Below, one piece after another: positions 25,365-34,246 of a stretch of 64,000 nucleotides of DNA. The notes beneath the pieces are model-generated. The model worked only from the letters and a program-made list of their open reading frames with translations. It was not told the origin of the DNA and did not search any database. Location of the stretch: contig NZ_JAJUXK010000002.1 of the NCBI RefSeq assembly GCF_021390335.1, forward strand, positions 62,001 through 126,000, read 5' to 3'. The number at the start of each line of letters is the position of its first letter. Position 1 is the stretch's first letter. Both the position numbers and the translations under genes were made by a program. The DNA is from Dyadobacter sp. CY343. Lineage in GTDB: Bacteria; Bacteroidota; Bacteroidia; Cytophagales; Spirosomataceae.

Positions 25365-26084
25365 ATGATAGTCAATTACACCGAAGACGGATGGTCGATC
25401 GTTTTACAGCGATCTCACGGGCTGCTCGCCGGGCAGATCTGCGCGCATTGGAAAAAAAACAGGCAGCCGGTCAGGTGGGTAGAGACGATGATCGCCACCA
25501 CCGAGCACGATGATGTGAGCAATGAGCTGGAAGCAGACGATCTGCTGAACGAAAACGGAGGCCCGAAAAATTTTAAAACCAACAAATTCAACAGTGCCAA
25601 CTGCGACAGCCTGCTGGCGCGCGCTAGCGAAAAGGGACTTTATATTGCGCTGCTGATCTCCCGGCACATGCTCTTTTTATACGAAAGCGACCCGGCTGCG
25701 AAGTCGTATTGCAAGAATCTAAAAGAATTGGAGAAAAAATGGATCAAACAGGCGGGTACTACCGCCAAAGAGATTTCGGAAAGCTACGAACTGCTCGAAT
25801 TTTGCGACGCAATGTCGCTACTGATCTGCCAGGGATTGCAGCAGCCCGAGCAGCGCAGGATCGAGATCAGCAACGGTCCCGACGGAGTTACTTATACGTT
25901 ATCGGAAGCCAAGAATGGAAACCTTATCGTATCGCCCTGGCCTTTTGAGCAGGATTCAATAACAGTGAACTACGAAGCCCGGAATGTTAATCAGCTGTCT
26001 TTCAAAGACGCCGCCGAATTCAGGAAAATCCTGCAAGATACCGAAGTGACCCAACGTGCGCTGACGATTTCGAAGGAAGGGTAA
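25365..26084 (+). CDS. DUF3891 family protein
   Basis: A 239-residue soluble protein. I start it at MIVNYTEDGWSIV (25365); the frame is open back to 25284, but the extension has no family similarity. The DUF3891 pattern is visible: QRSHGLLAGQICAHWKKN with His and Gln, VETMIATTEHDD, and YIALLISRHMLFLY and LEFCDAMSLLICQ later, giving an HD-like arrangement of His/Asp residues. The biochemical function of the family is not established. No operon partner on the same strand. Confidence 0.82.
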   Translation: MIVNYTEDGWSIVLQRSHGLLAGQICAHWKKNRQPVRWVETMIATTEHDDVSNELEADDLLNENGGPKNFKTNKFNSANCDSLLARASEKGLYIALLISRHMLFLYESDPAAKSYCKNLKELEKKWIKQAGTTAKEISESYELLEFCDAMSLLICQGLQQPEQRRIEISNGPDGVTYTLSEAKNGNLIVSPWPFEQDSITVNYEARNVNQLSFKDAAEFRKILQDTEVTQRALTISKEG

Positions 26085-26094
26085 GAGGCACGGA

Positions 26095-27441
26095 CTATGA
26101 AACCATCGTACGGAACCTGACCCAACCCAAAACTGAGAATAGCAATATCGCAACTACCAGGGGCAGGGCAGCACTGGTCGCGCTCGTCATACTGTTGTCA
26201 GAGAAGTTTTCAATCTCGAATTTTTCCCATTGCTGGCTGCTGGCCGGCGATTCTTTGAATATGGCGGGATAAAACTGCAAACGAAGCTGCTCGTGAAACC
26301 GACCCGTTTCGTCCATGAATCGCAGCTGGTTGCTCAGTCCCGAACCTGCTATCTCGTTGAGTTGGATCTGCATATGGACCGAAGGAATGAAGCTGGCAAT
26401 GCGGGTACTGGCCCGGTTCCGCATTTCAAGTTTCTCGCGGAGCGCCTTCGACTCGCTGGCCGCTTCGTCGTCGCCCATTTGCTGCATCGCATAGTACCAC
26501 AGCCAGTTAAAATCCTCTTTGGGATAGCCAAAAGTTTTGAACTGCGGGTAGTGATTGTAAAACTTGTCGATCGTCGCTTTTTTATCCATATCCCACTTTT
26601 CGTGGTATCCGTTTCGCTGCTTCACGGTGGTTTCCATAGCTTCCGGAACAGGGTAGGCGCTTACCAGGTAGCTATTCACCATCGCCGGCAGCACAATAAT
26701 GAGCAGGATCCACGCCGAAAGCAGCGTCACTGCATTGTAGCTGGAAGATTTGCTCATGGAGGCGACCCAGAAACTTAACGCAAACCAGAAGAGGATGTAC
26801 AGGAACGAGACGCCGCCGAACAGCCAGAAGCGGGTATTCAGGGGAATTTTGAGAAAAATAACTGCGAGAAAAAGTGTTAAAAACAGTGTAAATACCACTA
26901 CCAGAAATCGTACTGTGAACAGTTTCAGGATCAAACCAAACAGGTTGCTGCTTTGCACTGCTGCAATTTTCCAAGTACCGCTTTCCCGTTCTTCGGAAAT
27001 GATATTGTAGGTAAATGCAATGATAAAAAGGGGAAAAAGATAGATCAGAACAAAACTGAAATCGATATTGCCCAGCAGCAGGTTGCTCGGATTTTGAAGA
27101 TCTGCGTCGTATTTCTGGCCCTCCAAACCCCTGATCGTCACACTCTGAATGGAAGGGTTCACGTCGCGCTGGCCGATTGAAAGACTATTGATTGGCTCGG
27201 TCTGGTTGACGAGTGAAAACTTGACGTAATAAAGCAAAAGACCCAGCTCATCGGGGTGGTATTGCACATTTTTGCTGATATGCGCTTTCTGGTAAGCCGC
27301 AGTAGCTTCCACATTTTCAGCCTGTTTTGCAAGAAACTGGTTGCCTACTACAAGACTCACAAGTCCGGTGATGATCAGAAATGCAATGCCAATCTTTACG
27401 CCGGAAGAAGACAAGAAATTTTTAAATGCTAGCTTAAACAT
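26095..27441 (-). CDS. ABC-2 type transporter permease, DUF3526-like (second permease)
   Basis: A 448-residue membrane protein. One helix near the N-terminus is followed by a long extracytoplasmic loop (residues 40-120). A cluster of helices starts at FSFVLIYLFPLFIIAFTYN, then the ABC-2 coupling segment ISEERESGTWKIAAVQSS. A second large loop (270-410) and a final helix close the protein. It is the third gene of the ATPase/permease/permease operon, 2 bp after the previous gene. Relatives of this exporter type include NosFY and gliding-type GldFG systems. Substrate unknown. Confidence 0.87.
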   Translation of the reverse strand: MFKLAFKNFLSSSGVKIGIAFLIITGLVSLVVGNQFLAKQAENVEATAAYQKAHISKNVQYHPDELGLLLYYVKFSLVNQTEPINSLSIGQRDVNPSIQSVTIRGLEGQKYDADLQNPSNLLLGNIDFSFVLIYLFPLFIIAFTYNIISEERESGTWKIAAVQSSNLFGLILKLFTVRFLVVVFTLFLTLFLAVIFLKIPLNTRFWLFGGVSFLYILFWFALSFWVASMSKSSSYNAVTLLSAWILLIIVLPAMVNSYLVSAYPVPEAMETTVKQRNGYHEKWDMDKKATIDKFYNHYPQFKTFGYPKEDFNWLWYYAMQQMGDDEAASESKALREKLEMRNRASTRIASFIPSVHMQIQLNEIAGSGLSNQLRFMDETGRFHEQLRLQFYPAIFKESPASSQQWEKFEIENFSDNSMTSATSAALPLVVAILLFSVLGWVRFRTMVS

Positions 27442-27443
27442 AC

Positions 27444-28886
27444 TTAATTCACTTTCAGCTCTTTAGATAATATCTCAATCATAAAATACAGCAGGCCGAT
27501 CCAGAACAGCAATGCAAAAAAGCTGGTGGTCTCATGCTCGAATACCGTGTTCACCATCGGCTGGACATATTTAAATTCCGGTACTTCTTCCCAGTGTTTC
27601 TGATCGATCACAACCGGTTTTTCATCCGGGCCTGGCTTTTTGTTGCTGATGTATTTGATCTGTAACTCATTCATTTTCTGCGCCATCGCATACCGGTAAG
27701 CTTCCGCCTGCTTTTGAAAATCGGTATAGGTACGGTAGTCCGTCCCGGCAAGCGACATCGACAAGTTTTTGATCGCCACAAACGGATCCAGAAATGCCGT
27801 CGCTTTCAAAAAGCTGTTTTGAGCATCGTAAACGCGCAACAGGTTGTCAAAGTGACTATTGTAAATACGCGCGCTGATCTTTTCGCCCTCGGCCATTACA
27901 AATCCGCTGTAATTGAATGGCAGCTGGCTAGTAGAATCTACGCCATAAGCTGTTAGTAGCGAATCTTTTAAGGCTTTGTAATGAATATCGTCGGGATTAT
28001 GACTATCGCCCTCTTTGAGAACATCCTTTTCAATATTGGCCAGAAAAGTGACTTTCACAGGCGCAGGATAAAGGTAGGAACCCAGTGCCTGGGAAGCGCG
28101 CGGGAGCACGATTGTGAGCATCAGCCACAGACCGATTAGCGAGATGAGTGCCGATTTAGAAGTTTTGCTGGCCGCCGAAACCAGCACGGCGATCACGCAG
28201 AACAGTAGCAGGTAAATGCCGTAAGACAGGAAAACCAGTAAAAGTCTGACCGTTTCATCGGAGGTAATATGCCCGTCTTGAAGGAAAAACCACAAAACAA
28301 AAGTGACGAGCATTACCGGGACAAAAACACCCATTGCGATCTGCGCCAGGCCGATAATCTTGCCTAAAATGAGCTGTTTCCAGCTGATTCCCTGGGTCAG
28401 GATGATTTTCAAGGTACCATTTTCGCGCTCGGCGGCTATGCTGGTAAATCCTATAAAAAAGAGTAAAAGCGGGAGCAGGATTTGCAGCACCATCGCCACG
28501 CTGATCTCGCCGAAACGAAGCATTCCCGTCGAAAAGCCGGCCTCTGAAAAGTTGACTGAGTTCTGTTTGTGGGCTTCCAGAAAGATCGTATTGCCGAAAA
28601 AGCTTTCCATTCCCGAGTCAAAAATGCTCAGCGGCGCTTTGGGACGGAATGCGAAATTCCCGTAATGCGCCATGCGATGGGGATGTTTGTCGGGATTATC
28701 CAGCCAGTCATGCCGCGTTTCGGTCTGGTGGTGCGCGGTGCTTTCGTTTTGTTTGACAAATCCCGACCAACTGGTGATCACTGCGTAGGTGATCAGAATA
28801 CCGATAAATAAAATGAGCAAATATACAGCCCTGTTTTTCAACGCATTACTACGGAAATTTCGGGCGATTAATAATTGAGGAGGCAT
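27444..28886 (-). CDS. ABC-2 type transporter permease (first permease)
   Basis: A 480-residue permease starting at MPPQLLIARNFRSNALKN (ATG 28886, 55 bp after the ATPase stop). The frame stays open to 28997, but that start would lie inside the ATPase gene. The layout mirrors its neighbour: N-terminal helix, large loop, then FFIGFTSIAAERENGTLKIILTQGISWKQLILGK, which is the coupling-helix region, followed by six helices interrupted by a loop of about 130 residues. Two homologous permeases probably form a heterodimer driven by the upstream ATPase. Confidence 0.87.
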   Translation of the reverse strand: MPPQLLIARNFRSNALKNRAVYLLILFIGILITYAVITSWSGFVKQNESTAHHQTETRHDWLDNPDKHPHRMAHYGNFAFRPKAPLSIFDSGMESFFGNTIFLEAHKQNSVNFSEAGFSTGMLRFGEISVAMVLQILLPLLLFFIGFTSIAAERENGTLKIILTQGISWKQLILGKIIGLAQIAMGVFVPVMLVTFVLWFFLQDGHITSDETVRLLLVFLSYGIYLLLFCVIAVLVSAASKTSKSALISLIGLWLMLTIVLPRASQALGSYLYPAPVKVTFLANIEKDVLKEGDSHNPDDIHYKALKDSLLTAYGVDSTSQLPFNYSGFVMAEGEKISARIYNSHFDNLLRVYDAQNSFLKATAFLDPFVAIKNLSMSLAGTDYRTYTDFQKQAEAYRYAMAQKMNELQIKYISNKKPGPDEKPVVIDQKHWEEVPEFKYVQPMVNTVFEHETTSFFALLFWIGLLYFMIEILSKELKVN

Positions 28887-28941
28887 GCTGGACTTCTTTA
28901 CCAAATTGAAAAATAGCACTCTTGCAGAAATGTGGAGCTGC

Positions 28942-29637
28942 TCAAACCGTCTGCAAATACAGCTGTTCGAGCTCGTTGGCTGAAATATCCTGCGCACTGA
29001 TCGTCGAGACCAGGTTTCCCTGCCGCATAATACCGATGCTGGTAGCCACTTCGCGCGCCCTGAAAATATCGTGGGTCGCCATCAGGATCGCGGTACCTTC
29101 TGCGGCAAGTGACCGGATAATTTCGGAAAATTCGTTGGAAGCCTTGGGATCCAGCCCGCTCGTGGGCTCGTCGAGGAGCAGTACTTTCGCTTTTTTGGCC
29201 ACAGCAATAGCGATACCAACCTTCTGCCTCATCCCTTTCGAATAGCCCGCCAGCTTCTGGTCAAACGATTGCGATTGCAAACCGGCATGCGCCAGCAGAT
29301 CACTGAGCTGCTGCTTTGAATAATTGAAACCTGCCAGTGAAGAGAAGTATTGCAGGTTTTCGAGGCCGGTCAGATTTGGATATAATGTGACCGTTTCGGG
29401 AATATAGGCAAGGTGCTTTTTGATCTCCTGCGGATGCTCTTCCACGGCGATTCCGTTGATGAGCGCACTGCCGCTGGTCGGTTCGATAAACCCAAGAAAC
29501 AGGTTGATCGTAGTCGTTTTCCCAGCTCCGTTCTGACCCAGCAATGCAAAAATTTCACCGGGCTTGATGATCAGATTCAGGTTGTCAAGTGCAAGATGTG
29601 AGCCGTATCTCTTCGTTAAGCTTCTCGCTTCGAGCAT
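28942..29637 (-). CDS. ABC transporter ATP-binding protein (ABC-2 exporter)
   Basis: A 231-residue nucleotide-binding subunit with Walker A (GQNGAGKTT), Q-loop region (AYIPETVTLYPNLTGLENL), signature YSKGMRQKVG, Walker B VLLLDEPTSGLDP and the switch His in MATHDIF. The close resemblance to CcmA/NosF-type ATPases fits an exporter or membrane-maintenance role. It is the first gene of the three-gene operon. Its promoter region carries a TATATTTG -7 element and two similar dyads, suggesting repression by a dedicated regulator located elsewhere. Confidence 0.93.
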   Translation of the reverse strand: MLEARSLTKRYGSHLALDNLNLIIKPGEIFALLGQNGAGKTTTINLFLGFIEPTSGSALINGIAVEEHPQEIKKHLAYIPETVTLYPNLTGLENLQYFSSLAGFNYSKQQLSDLLAHAGLQSQSFDQKLAGYSKGMRQKVGIAIAVAKKAKVLLLDEPTSGLDPKASNEFSEIIRSLAAEGTAILMATHDIFRAREVATSIGIMRQGNLVSTISAQDISANELEQLYLQTV

Positions 29638-29668
29638 ATTCTGTTTCGATTACTATTCTAAAATGCAA

Positions 29669-29737
29669 AATGTTGCTGCATTCTCTAATGCAACAACATT
29701 GCAAATATAGAAAGATCTCTTTATGCAACAGTGTTGC
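29669..29737 (-). promoter_or_regulatory. Promoter with two GCAACA/TGTTGC operator dyads ahead of the ABC operon
   Basis: On the minus strand TATATTTG (29702-29709) is an exact TAnnTTTG -7 element. Dyad B, GCAACA-G-TGTTGC (29725-29737), covers the -33 zone. Dyad A, AATGTTGCTGCAT / ATGCAACAACATT (29669-29681 and 29688-29700, 12 of 13 paired), covers the expected +1. The start codon is at 29637. The layout is that of a repressor-controlled promoter. Confidence 0.7.
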
Positions 29738-29768
29738 GCGAATATTTTTCCATAGCAGATAATACTTA

Positions 29769-30731
29769 CTACTTTTTAATCGGGGCTTTTTTAAAGAACT
29801 TTTGCTTGGGCGAATCTTTTTTTACGAAATTCTTCACCGCATCAGCCAGCTCGATAGGGTAGTCCGATTCAATGATCGAAGCCCCGTCCCGGGCAATAGC
29901 CTGGTAAGCCGCCCGCCGCTCTTCAGCCGTTTTGAGTTTATCATAAGAAGAGGCCGCCGAAATCATGCACATTGCGCCCGCATTATTCAGCAACGTGTAC
30001 AATTCTTTGTTGTCAGGCTTCACGTGCGGGCCAATGTATGCGATCATTTGCGTGAAAGGAACACCCGCTTTCTGATAGTCTTCGAACTCTTTTTTAGTTT
30101 TGATAAAAGCTGAAAACACGCTGTTCTTATTGTTTTTCAAATAAAATAAGGCTTCATCTGGGTGATGCACGGTCATCATCACGAAGTTGTCGGCTTTGTG
30201 CTTGCGTATCAGATCGGCCGTCATTTGCAGGGGTACATCCTTGTGGTCAAGGTTCAGTATCGTTTTCCCACGCCCCCATTCAATTACTTCCGACAATGTT
30301 GGAATCGCAAAGTCGGTTACATTTCCCTCAGCATCTTTGAGCCGGATATCCTTCAATTGCGCATAGGTATAATCCGAGAGTTTTCCTTTCCCGGTGGTAG
30401 TGCGGTCCAGCGTCGCGTCGTGCATGAGTACCATCACGCTGTCCTTGGTCAGCCGCGGGTCGATCTCGAAAAATGCCGGCGTATGTTTCAGGGTATTTTC
30501 AAAGGTAGCAATCGAGTTTTCGGGAAAACCTTTCACCATTCCGCCCCGGTGGCCGGCGATCAGCAGCACGTCATTTCCTGTGTATTTAAAGAATGCTTGC
30601 AGGTCTTTCGCAGATTTCAATTTCAGTACGTTGATCTCGCTTTGTGCCTCTGCGGCTTGTAAGCCTATTGTTAACACTGATAGAAATACTGTCAAAGTGC
30701 GAAAGCTGCGTCTTTTCATAATAAAATTCAT
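29769..30731 (-). CDS. Secreted glycerophosphodiester phosphodiesterase
   Basis: A 320-residue GDPD TIM-barrel protein. A signal peptide follows MKRRSF (residues 5-29, ending AEAQS). The catalytic signature is AGHRGGMVKGFPENSIATFENT with EIDPRLTKDSVMVLMHDATLDRTTTG: His-Arg, Glu and Asp for metal binding plus the downstream HD. It hydrolyses glycerophosphodiesters to glycerol-3-phosphate and an alcohol, here probably in the periplasm. The start at 30731 overlaps the phosphatase stop (ATGA); the internal ATG at 30719 is the alternative. It is the last gene of the polyol-type operon. Confidence 0.92.
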   Translation of the reverse strand: MNFIMKRRSFRTLTVFLSVLTIGLQAAEAQSEINVLKLKSAKDLQAFFKYTGNDVLLIAGHRGGMVKGFPENSIATFENTLKHTPAFFEIDPRLTKDSVMVLMHDATLDRTTTGKGKLSDYTYAQLKDIRLKDAEGNVTDFAIPTLSEVIEWGRGKTILNLDHKDVPLQMTADLIRKHKADNFVMMTVHHPDEALFYLKNNKNSVFSAFIKTKKEFEDYQKAGVPFTQMIAYIGPHVKPDNKELYTLLNNAGAMCMISAASSYDKLKTAEERRAAYQAIARDGASIIESDYPIELADAVKNFVKKDSPKQKFFKKAPIKK

Positions 30732-31324
30732 CGGGCATTGAGTTTAAGCAGACTGAATTCGCCTGCATCGTCGAGATTGAAAATAGTGATGGTGGAATTA
30801 TCCTGGACCAGCCGGCGGTAGTTTCTAAGCGGCATACCGAGTTTCCACGCCATGTAAAAGCGGTTTAGTCCATTATGCGCCACGACCATGATCGTTTTGC
30901 CGTCGTGTTCTTTTTGTTTTTGGTTGAAAAAGTCATCTACCCGCTGCACGATCTCCAAGGCTGTGTTTCCTGTTTCGCCGGCACGGGTATGTTCCGGATT
31001 TTCGGCCCAGGCATTCCAAAGTGCGGGATTTTCGGCCACGAATTCAGCCCGTGTCTTTCCTTCCCAGTTTCCGAAATTTGCCTCCATCAATCGTGGGTCA
31101 GCAGTTACTTCTCTTTCACCGGAAGCAATGCGGGCAGTGAGATAGGCGCGTTGCAGGGGAGAGGAATAAACGGCGTCGAAATCAATACCTTGCAACAATG
31201 CCGCCGCCGCGTGGGCTTGTTGTACCCCTTTTTCGGTGAGGCCGATATCGGTTGTGCCGCAGTAGCGATTGCCGTCGGCATTGTAGAATGTTTCTCCGTG
31301 GCGGAGCAGATATACAGTCAGCAT
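30728..31324 (-). CDS. Histidine phosphatase superfamily protein (PGM-like)
   Basis: A 198-residue protein from MLTVYLLRHGET (ATG 31324); an upstream ATG at 31375 would overlap the kinase gene by 20 bp. The phosphate-binding LLRHGET gives the nucleophilic His, with YSSPLQRAYLTA, EANFGNWEG and VVAHNGL carrying the second His. Small cofactor-independent members act on sugar phosphates or bisphosphates. In this operon it could dephosphorylate a pathway intermediate. It overlaps the GDPD gene by 4 bp. Confidence 0.9.
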   Translation of the reverse strand: MLTVYLLRHGETFYNADGNRYCGTTDIGLTEKGVQQAHAAAALLQGIDFDAVYSSPLQRAYLTARIASGEREVTADPRLMEANFGNWEGKTRAEFVAENPALWNAWAENPEHTRAGETGNTALEIVQRVDDFFNQKQKEHDGKTIMVVAHNGLNRFYMAWKLGMPLRNYRRLVQDNSTITIFNLDDAGEFSLLKLNAR

Positions 31325-31355
31325 AGTTTCTTTTTTGTCAGGTAAAAACCACTGT

Positions 31356-32789
31356 TTAAATGTAGTTTTTGTCAACTAGTTTTTTCTTAAAATTCTGATA
31401 GCCAGATTCGTAACTGTCTGTCAAATCTGGAATAGGTTGTACTACTTTTTCCACGTGGGTCATCGCTTTTGCGGCATTGGTCAATGTACTGAAATAACTT
31501 CCCGCCGCTGCCACGATCGCCGCGCCTGCCGCCCCTGTAACCTGCCCGCATTTGTAAACCGGCTTGTTGAGCACACTCGCCCGGATCGTAAGCCAGGTAT
31601 CGCTGTTACTGGCGCCGCCTGCGGTGAATACGGCATTGACCTTCTCGCCCGAAAGCTGTTCGATCAGCTCGTAGGAAAGCCGCTCAATGTAGGCAACACC
31701 TTCCATATTGGCCGAGAAAAGTTGATTTTTATCAATACCCTCCGGCGCAAAACCGCGCGCTTCGGGAGCAATGAAAGGGAATCTTTCGCCCGCCTGCATC
31801 AGCGGGTAGGAGATCAGTGAGGTCGGGATCAGATGTTCCGCGGCTTTGTTTAGTTCAGGTAATTGATCCTGAAAACCGCTACTGATCCAGTCTGCACCGG
31901 TATTGCTTGCACCGCCCGGCATCCAGTAACCTTCCGGGTGCCGGTGAGAATACAGGCGGCCGAGCGGATCTTTGATCTCGCGCGTGGTAACACCTTTTAC
32001 CACCAGCGTAGTGCCAATCGTCGTATTCCAGTCGCCCGGCGCCACTGCACCGGAGGCAACCTGAGAGGCGCATCCGTCGGTCATGCCTGCGATGATCTGT
32101 ATTTGAGGTAGTTGCAATTCGCGGGCAAGTTCGGGCACAAGTTTTCCGATCATTGTACCCGATGGAAACACCGCTTGCAGCCATTCTTTTTTGACAGGAA
32201 GCTGCTCGTGAATATAAGCTGGCCAGGTTGCGCACGCCACGTCAAATCCGGATTTCAATGCGTTTGTAAAATCGGTCACACGGAAATTGCCGCTCAACTT
32301 GCCGATGATAAAGTCCGTTGCGTGTACCCAGGTTGTGATCCGGTCCACTTTTTCAGGGTAATTTTTAACAAACCAAACCATTTTAGACAAGCCGCTAGAT
32401 GCATTGAAGCCCTTATAACCGCCGGGATTGAATTCTTCGGAGAGCTGGCGGCACAATTTTCCCTCCTCCGTCGAACGCGGGTCGCTGTACATCAATGCAT
32501 TGTGGACCGGCTCGTTGTTTTCATCCAGCGGAATCACAGTACCCGAAGTAGAAGTGACCGAAACTGCCTGAATAGCCTCTAAGTGAATACTTCCACTCAC
32601 AGCATCCAGCATTTCATGCAGGCAGAGCAGGCAGCTATCCCACCAAAGCGCAGGCGATTGTTCCAGCCTGGATGTTTCGGTTAATGGAAAAACTTTCTCC
32701 GCGCCGGCATAAGTGTGGCCCTTTTGATCCAGCAGCACCACACGCACACCCTGCGTTCCGACATCGATCCCTATAAAATATACATTCAT
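31356..32789 (-). CDS. FGGY-family carbohydrate kinase (xylulokinase-like)
   Basis: A 477-residue kinase. The N-terminal phosphate-binding start is FIGIDVGTQGVRVVLLDQKG, the FGGY_N region has HATDFIIGKLSGNFRVTDFTNA, and the C-terminal ATPase half has GMTDGCASQVASGAVAPGDWNTTIGTT and FTAGGASNSDTWLTIRASVLNKPV. It phosphorylates a sugar or sugar alcohol with ATP in the cytoplasm; xylulose/ribulose-type kinases are the nearest look-alikes. The gene overlaps the next upstream FGGY kinase by 4 bp, so two paralogous kinases are made in tandem. Confidence 0.92.
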   Translation of the reverse strand: MNVYFIGIDVGTQGVRVVLLDQKGHTYAGAEKVFPLTETSRLEQSPALWWDSCLLCLHEMLDAVSGSIHLEAIQAVSVTSTSGTVIPLDENNEPVHNALMYSDPRSTEEGKLCRQLSEEFNPGGYKGFNASSGLSKMVWFVKNYPEKVDRITTWVHATDFIIGKLSGNFRVTDFTNALKSGFDVACATWPAYIHEQLPVKKEWLQAVFPSGTMIGKLVPELARELQLPQIQIIAGMTDGCASQVASGAVAPGDWNTTIGTTLVVKGVTTREIKDPLGRLYSHRHPEGYWMPGGASNTGADWISSGFQDQLPELNKAAEHLIPTSLISYPLMQAGERFPFIAPEARGFAPEGIDKNQLFSANMEGVAYIERLSYELIEQLSGEKVNAVFTAGGASNSDTWLTIRASVLNKPVYKCGQVTGAAGAAIVAAAGSYFSTLTNAAKAMTHVEKVVQPIPDLTDSYESGYQNFKKKLVDKNYI

Positions 32790-34246
32790 GAAAGCACCGA
32801 TTTAAACGTTGCCCGCGTCTGTTTCCACTGCTGGTACCACTGTTTCTGAACCTCGGAATCCTGCGGAAAAACTACTTCCAGAATAGCTGGAACCTCATTT
32901 TCAATACCTAGTGCAGTATTGCAAACTTGTACGCCGCCCGTCACCGAGGCTTGCCGGTAATTATCGCGCAGCATCACTTTTTTACCAATCAAGTTGGCCA
33001 GAAACTGCCGCAGAACCTTACTCTGAACACCGCCTCCGCAAACCCAGATATGGTCCTGGTTATGTGGCGTAACGTCACACAGGCTTTTGTAGTTTTCGTA
33101 AATGCTGCAAGCAATATCCCAGAGCGTCGCCAGTACAAAATGTCCTCTTTTTAACTGGTGGGAAACGGGTGTATTGAAAATAAACCCGCCCCGGATGAGC
33201 GGCGATTTTTCATCTGCCAGCAGCGAGCCAAGCGCTGCAATGCATTGATTTTCATCGATCTCGGCAACCTCCCGTTCTATGATTTCATAACTTTCATTGG
33301 GGTAAAAAATCTCTTTCAGCCGCTGGTAATTCAACCCGGTAACCCCTGCATTGGCTTCGAGTAAAAAGCTTTGCTGGTCGGTGTGGCGGCTTGTCCACGT
33401 TCGCTGGGCGTCGTCGAGCACGTAGTTACCCGAAATACTGATCACCGGCGTGGTTGTTCCTGAAACCACTACCATATCGTCCACCGAAGGCTGCATACTC
33501 ATGATCGCAAGCTGAGTATCCGATCCGCCGACGATAATCCGTGCATTGGGAGAGATATTAAGCGCATTTGCCACCTCCGTTTTGATATTGCCTAACGTAG
33601 TTCCGCAGGCGTGCAGCGGCGGGAGCAAATTGGTATTTAATGCAAATATTTTACATAAATCCGCCGACCACGACCCTTTATCAACATCATATAAAAGCGT
33701 TTCGCAAGCCTGGGAATGCTCGTAGCCGATCACGCCGCTGAATTTGTACTGGACCCAGTCACTGATGCTCATGAAAGTTTGCACGCGATCCCAGTATTCC
33801 GGCAGCCTGTTTCGTAAACCGACCAGCTTCAACGCTGAAAACAGCGAGGTAGGGTAGCGGCCAGTCAGTTGGTAAATCGAGCTCTTATCTTGCATTTCAT
33901 CTTCCCATTCGCGGCCGCGGTGGTCGATATTGGGCATTCCGATCAGTGAATTTCCGGCTGCGTCAATAACCACGATACCTTCCCGCTGACTGGTCGCAGT
34001 AATGGCAGCAATCTCGACCGGGCCGGTTTCGGCGAATAGTTTTTGTGTTAAAGTATTGATCTGCTGCCACAATGCATCGGGTGAAAAATAGATCGATTCG
34101 GGGTAATGCAGGTCCTTTTCGTAACGCGCATCTTCACTAACTACCCCCAGCACAAGTCCGCTGCTGTTCGCAACCGCGACGCGCACATTGCCTGTACCGA
34201 CATCGACGATCAGGTAATATTTGTCTGATTTCATCGCTGGATGCAT
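32786..34246 (-). CDS. FGGY-family carbohydrate kinase (second paralogue)
   Basis: A 486-residue kinase: YYLIVDVGTGNVRVAVANSSG at the N-terminus, SDWVQYKFSGVIGYEHSQAC in the substrate domain, VGGSDTQLAIMSMQPSVDDM and WVCGGGVQSKVLRQFLANLIG in the C-terminal ATPase domain. It is clearly diverged from the adjacent FGGY protein, so the two probably use different substrates or act at different steps. In style it recalls LsrK/erythritol-kinase-like members, a weak hint. The start touches the dehydrogenase stop (TAATG); MKSDKYY four residues later is possible. Confidence 0.9.
   Translation of the reverse strand: MHPAMKSDKYYLIVDVGTGNVRVAVANSSGLVLGVVSEDARYEKDLHYPESIYFSPDALWQQINTLTQKLFAETGPVEIAAITATSQREGIVVIDAAGNSLIGMPNIDHRGREWEDEMQDKSSIYQLTGRYPTSLFSALKLVGLRNRLPEYWDRVQTFMSISDWVQYKFSGVIGYEHSQACETLLYDVDKGSWSADLCKIFALNTNLLPPLHACGTTLGNIKTEVANALNISPNARIIVGGSDTQLAIMSMQPSVDDMVVVSGTTTPVISISGNYVLDDAQRTWTSRHTDQQSFLLEANAGVTGLNYQRLKEIFYPNESYEIIEREVAEIDENQCIAALGSLLADEKSPLIRGGFIFNTPVSHQLKRGHFVLATLWDIACSIYENYKSLCDVTPHNQDHIWVCGGGVQSKVLRQFLANLIGKKVMLRDNYRQASVTGGVQVCNTALGIENEVPAILEVVFPQDSEVQKQWYQQWKQTRATFKSVLS

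Noticed and set aside
28887..28997. 37-codon N-terminal extension of the first ABC permease
   Set aside because: It would lie inside the ATPase gene and resembles no permease N-terminus; MPPQLL at 28886 fits the family.
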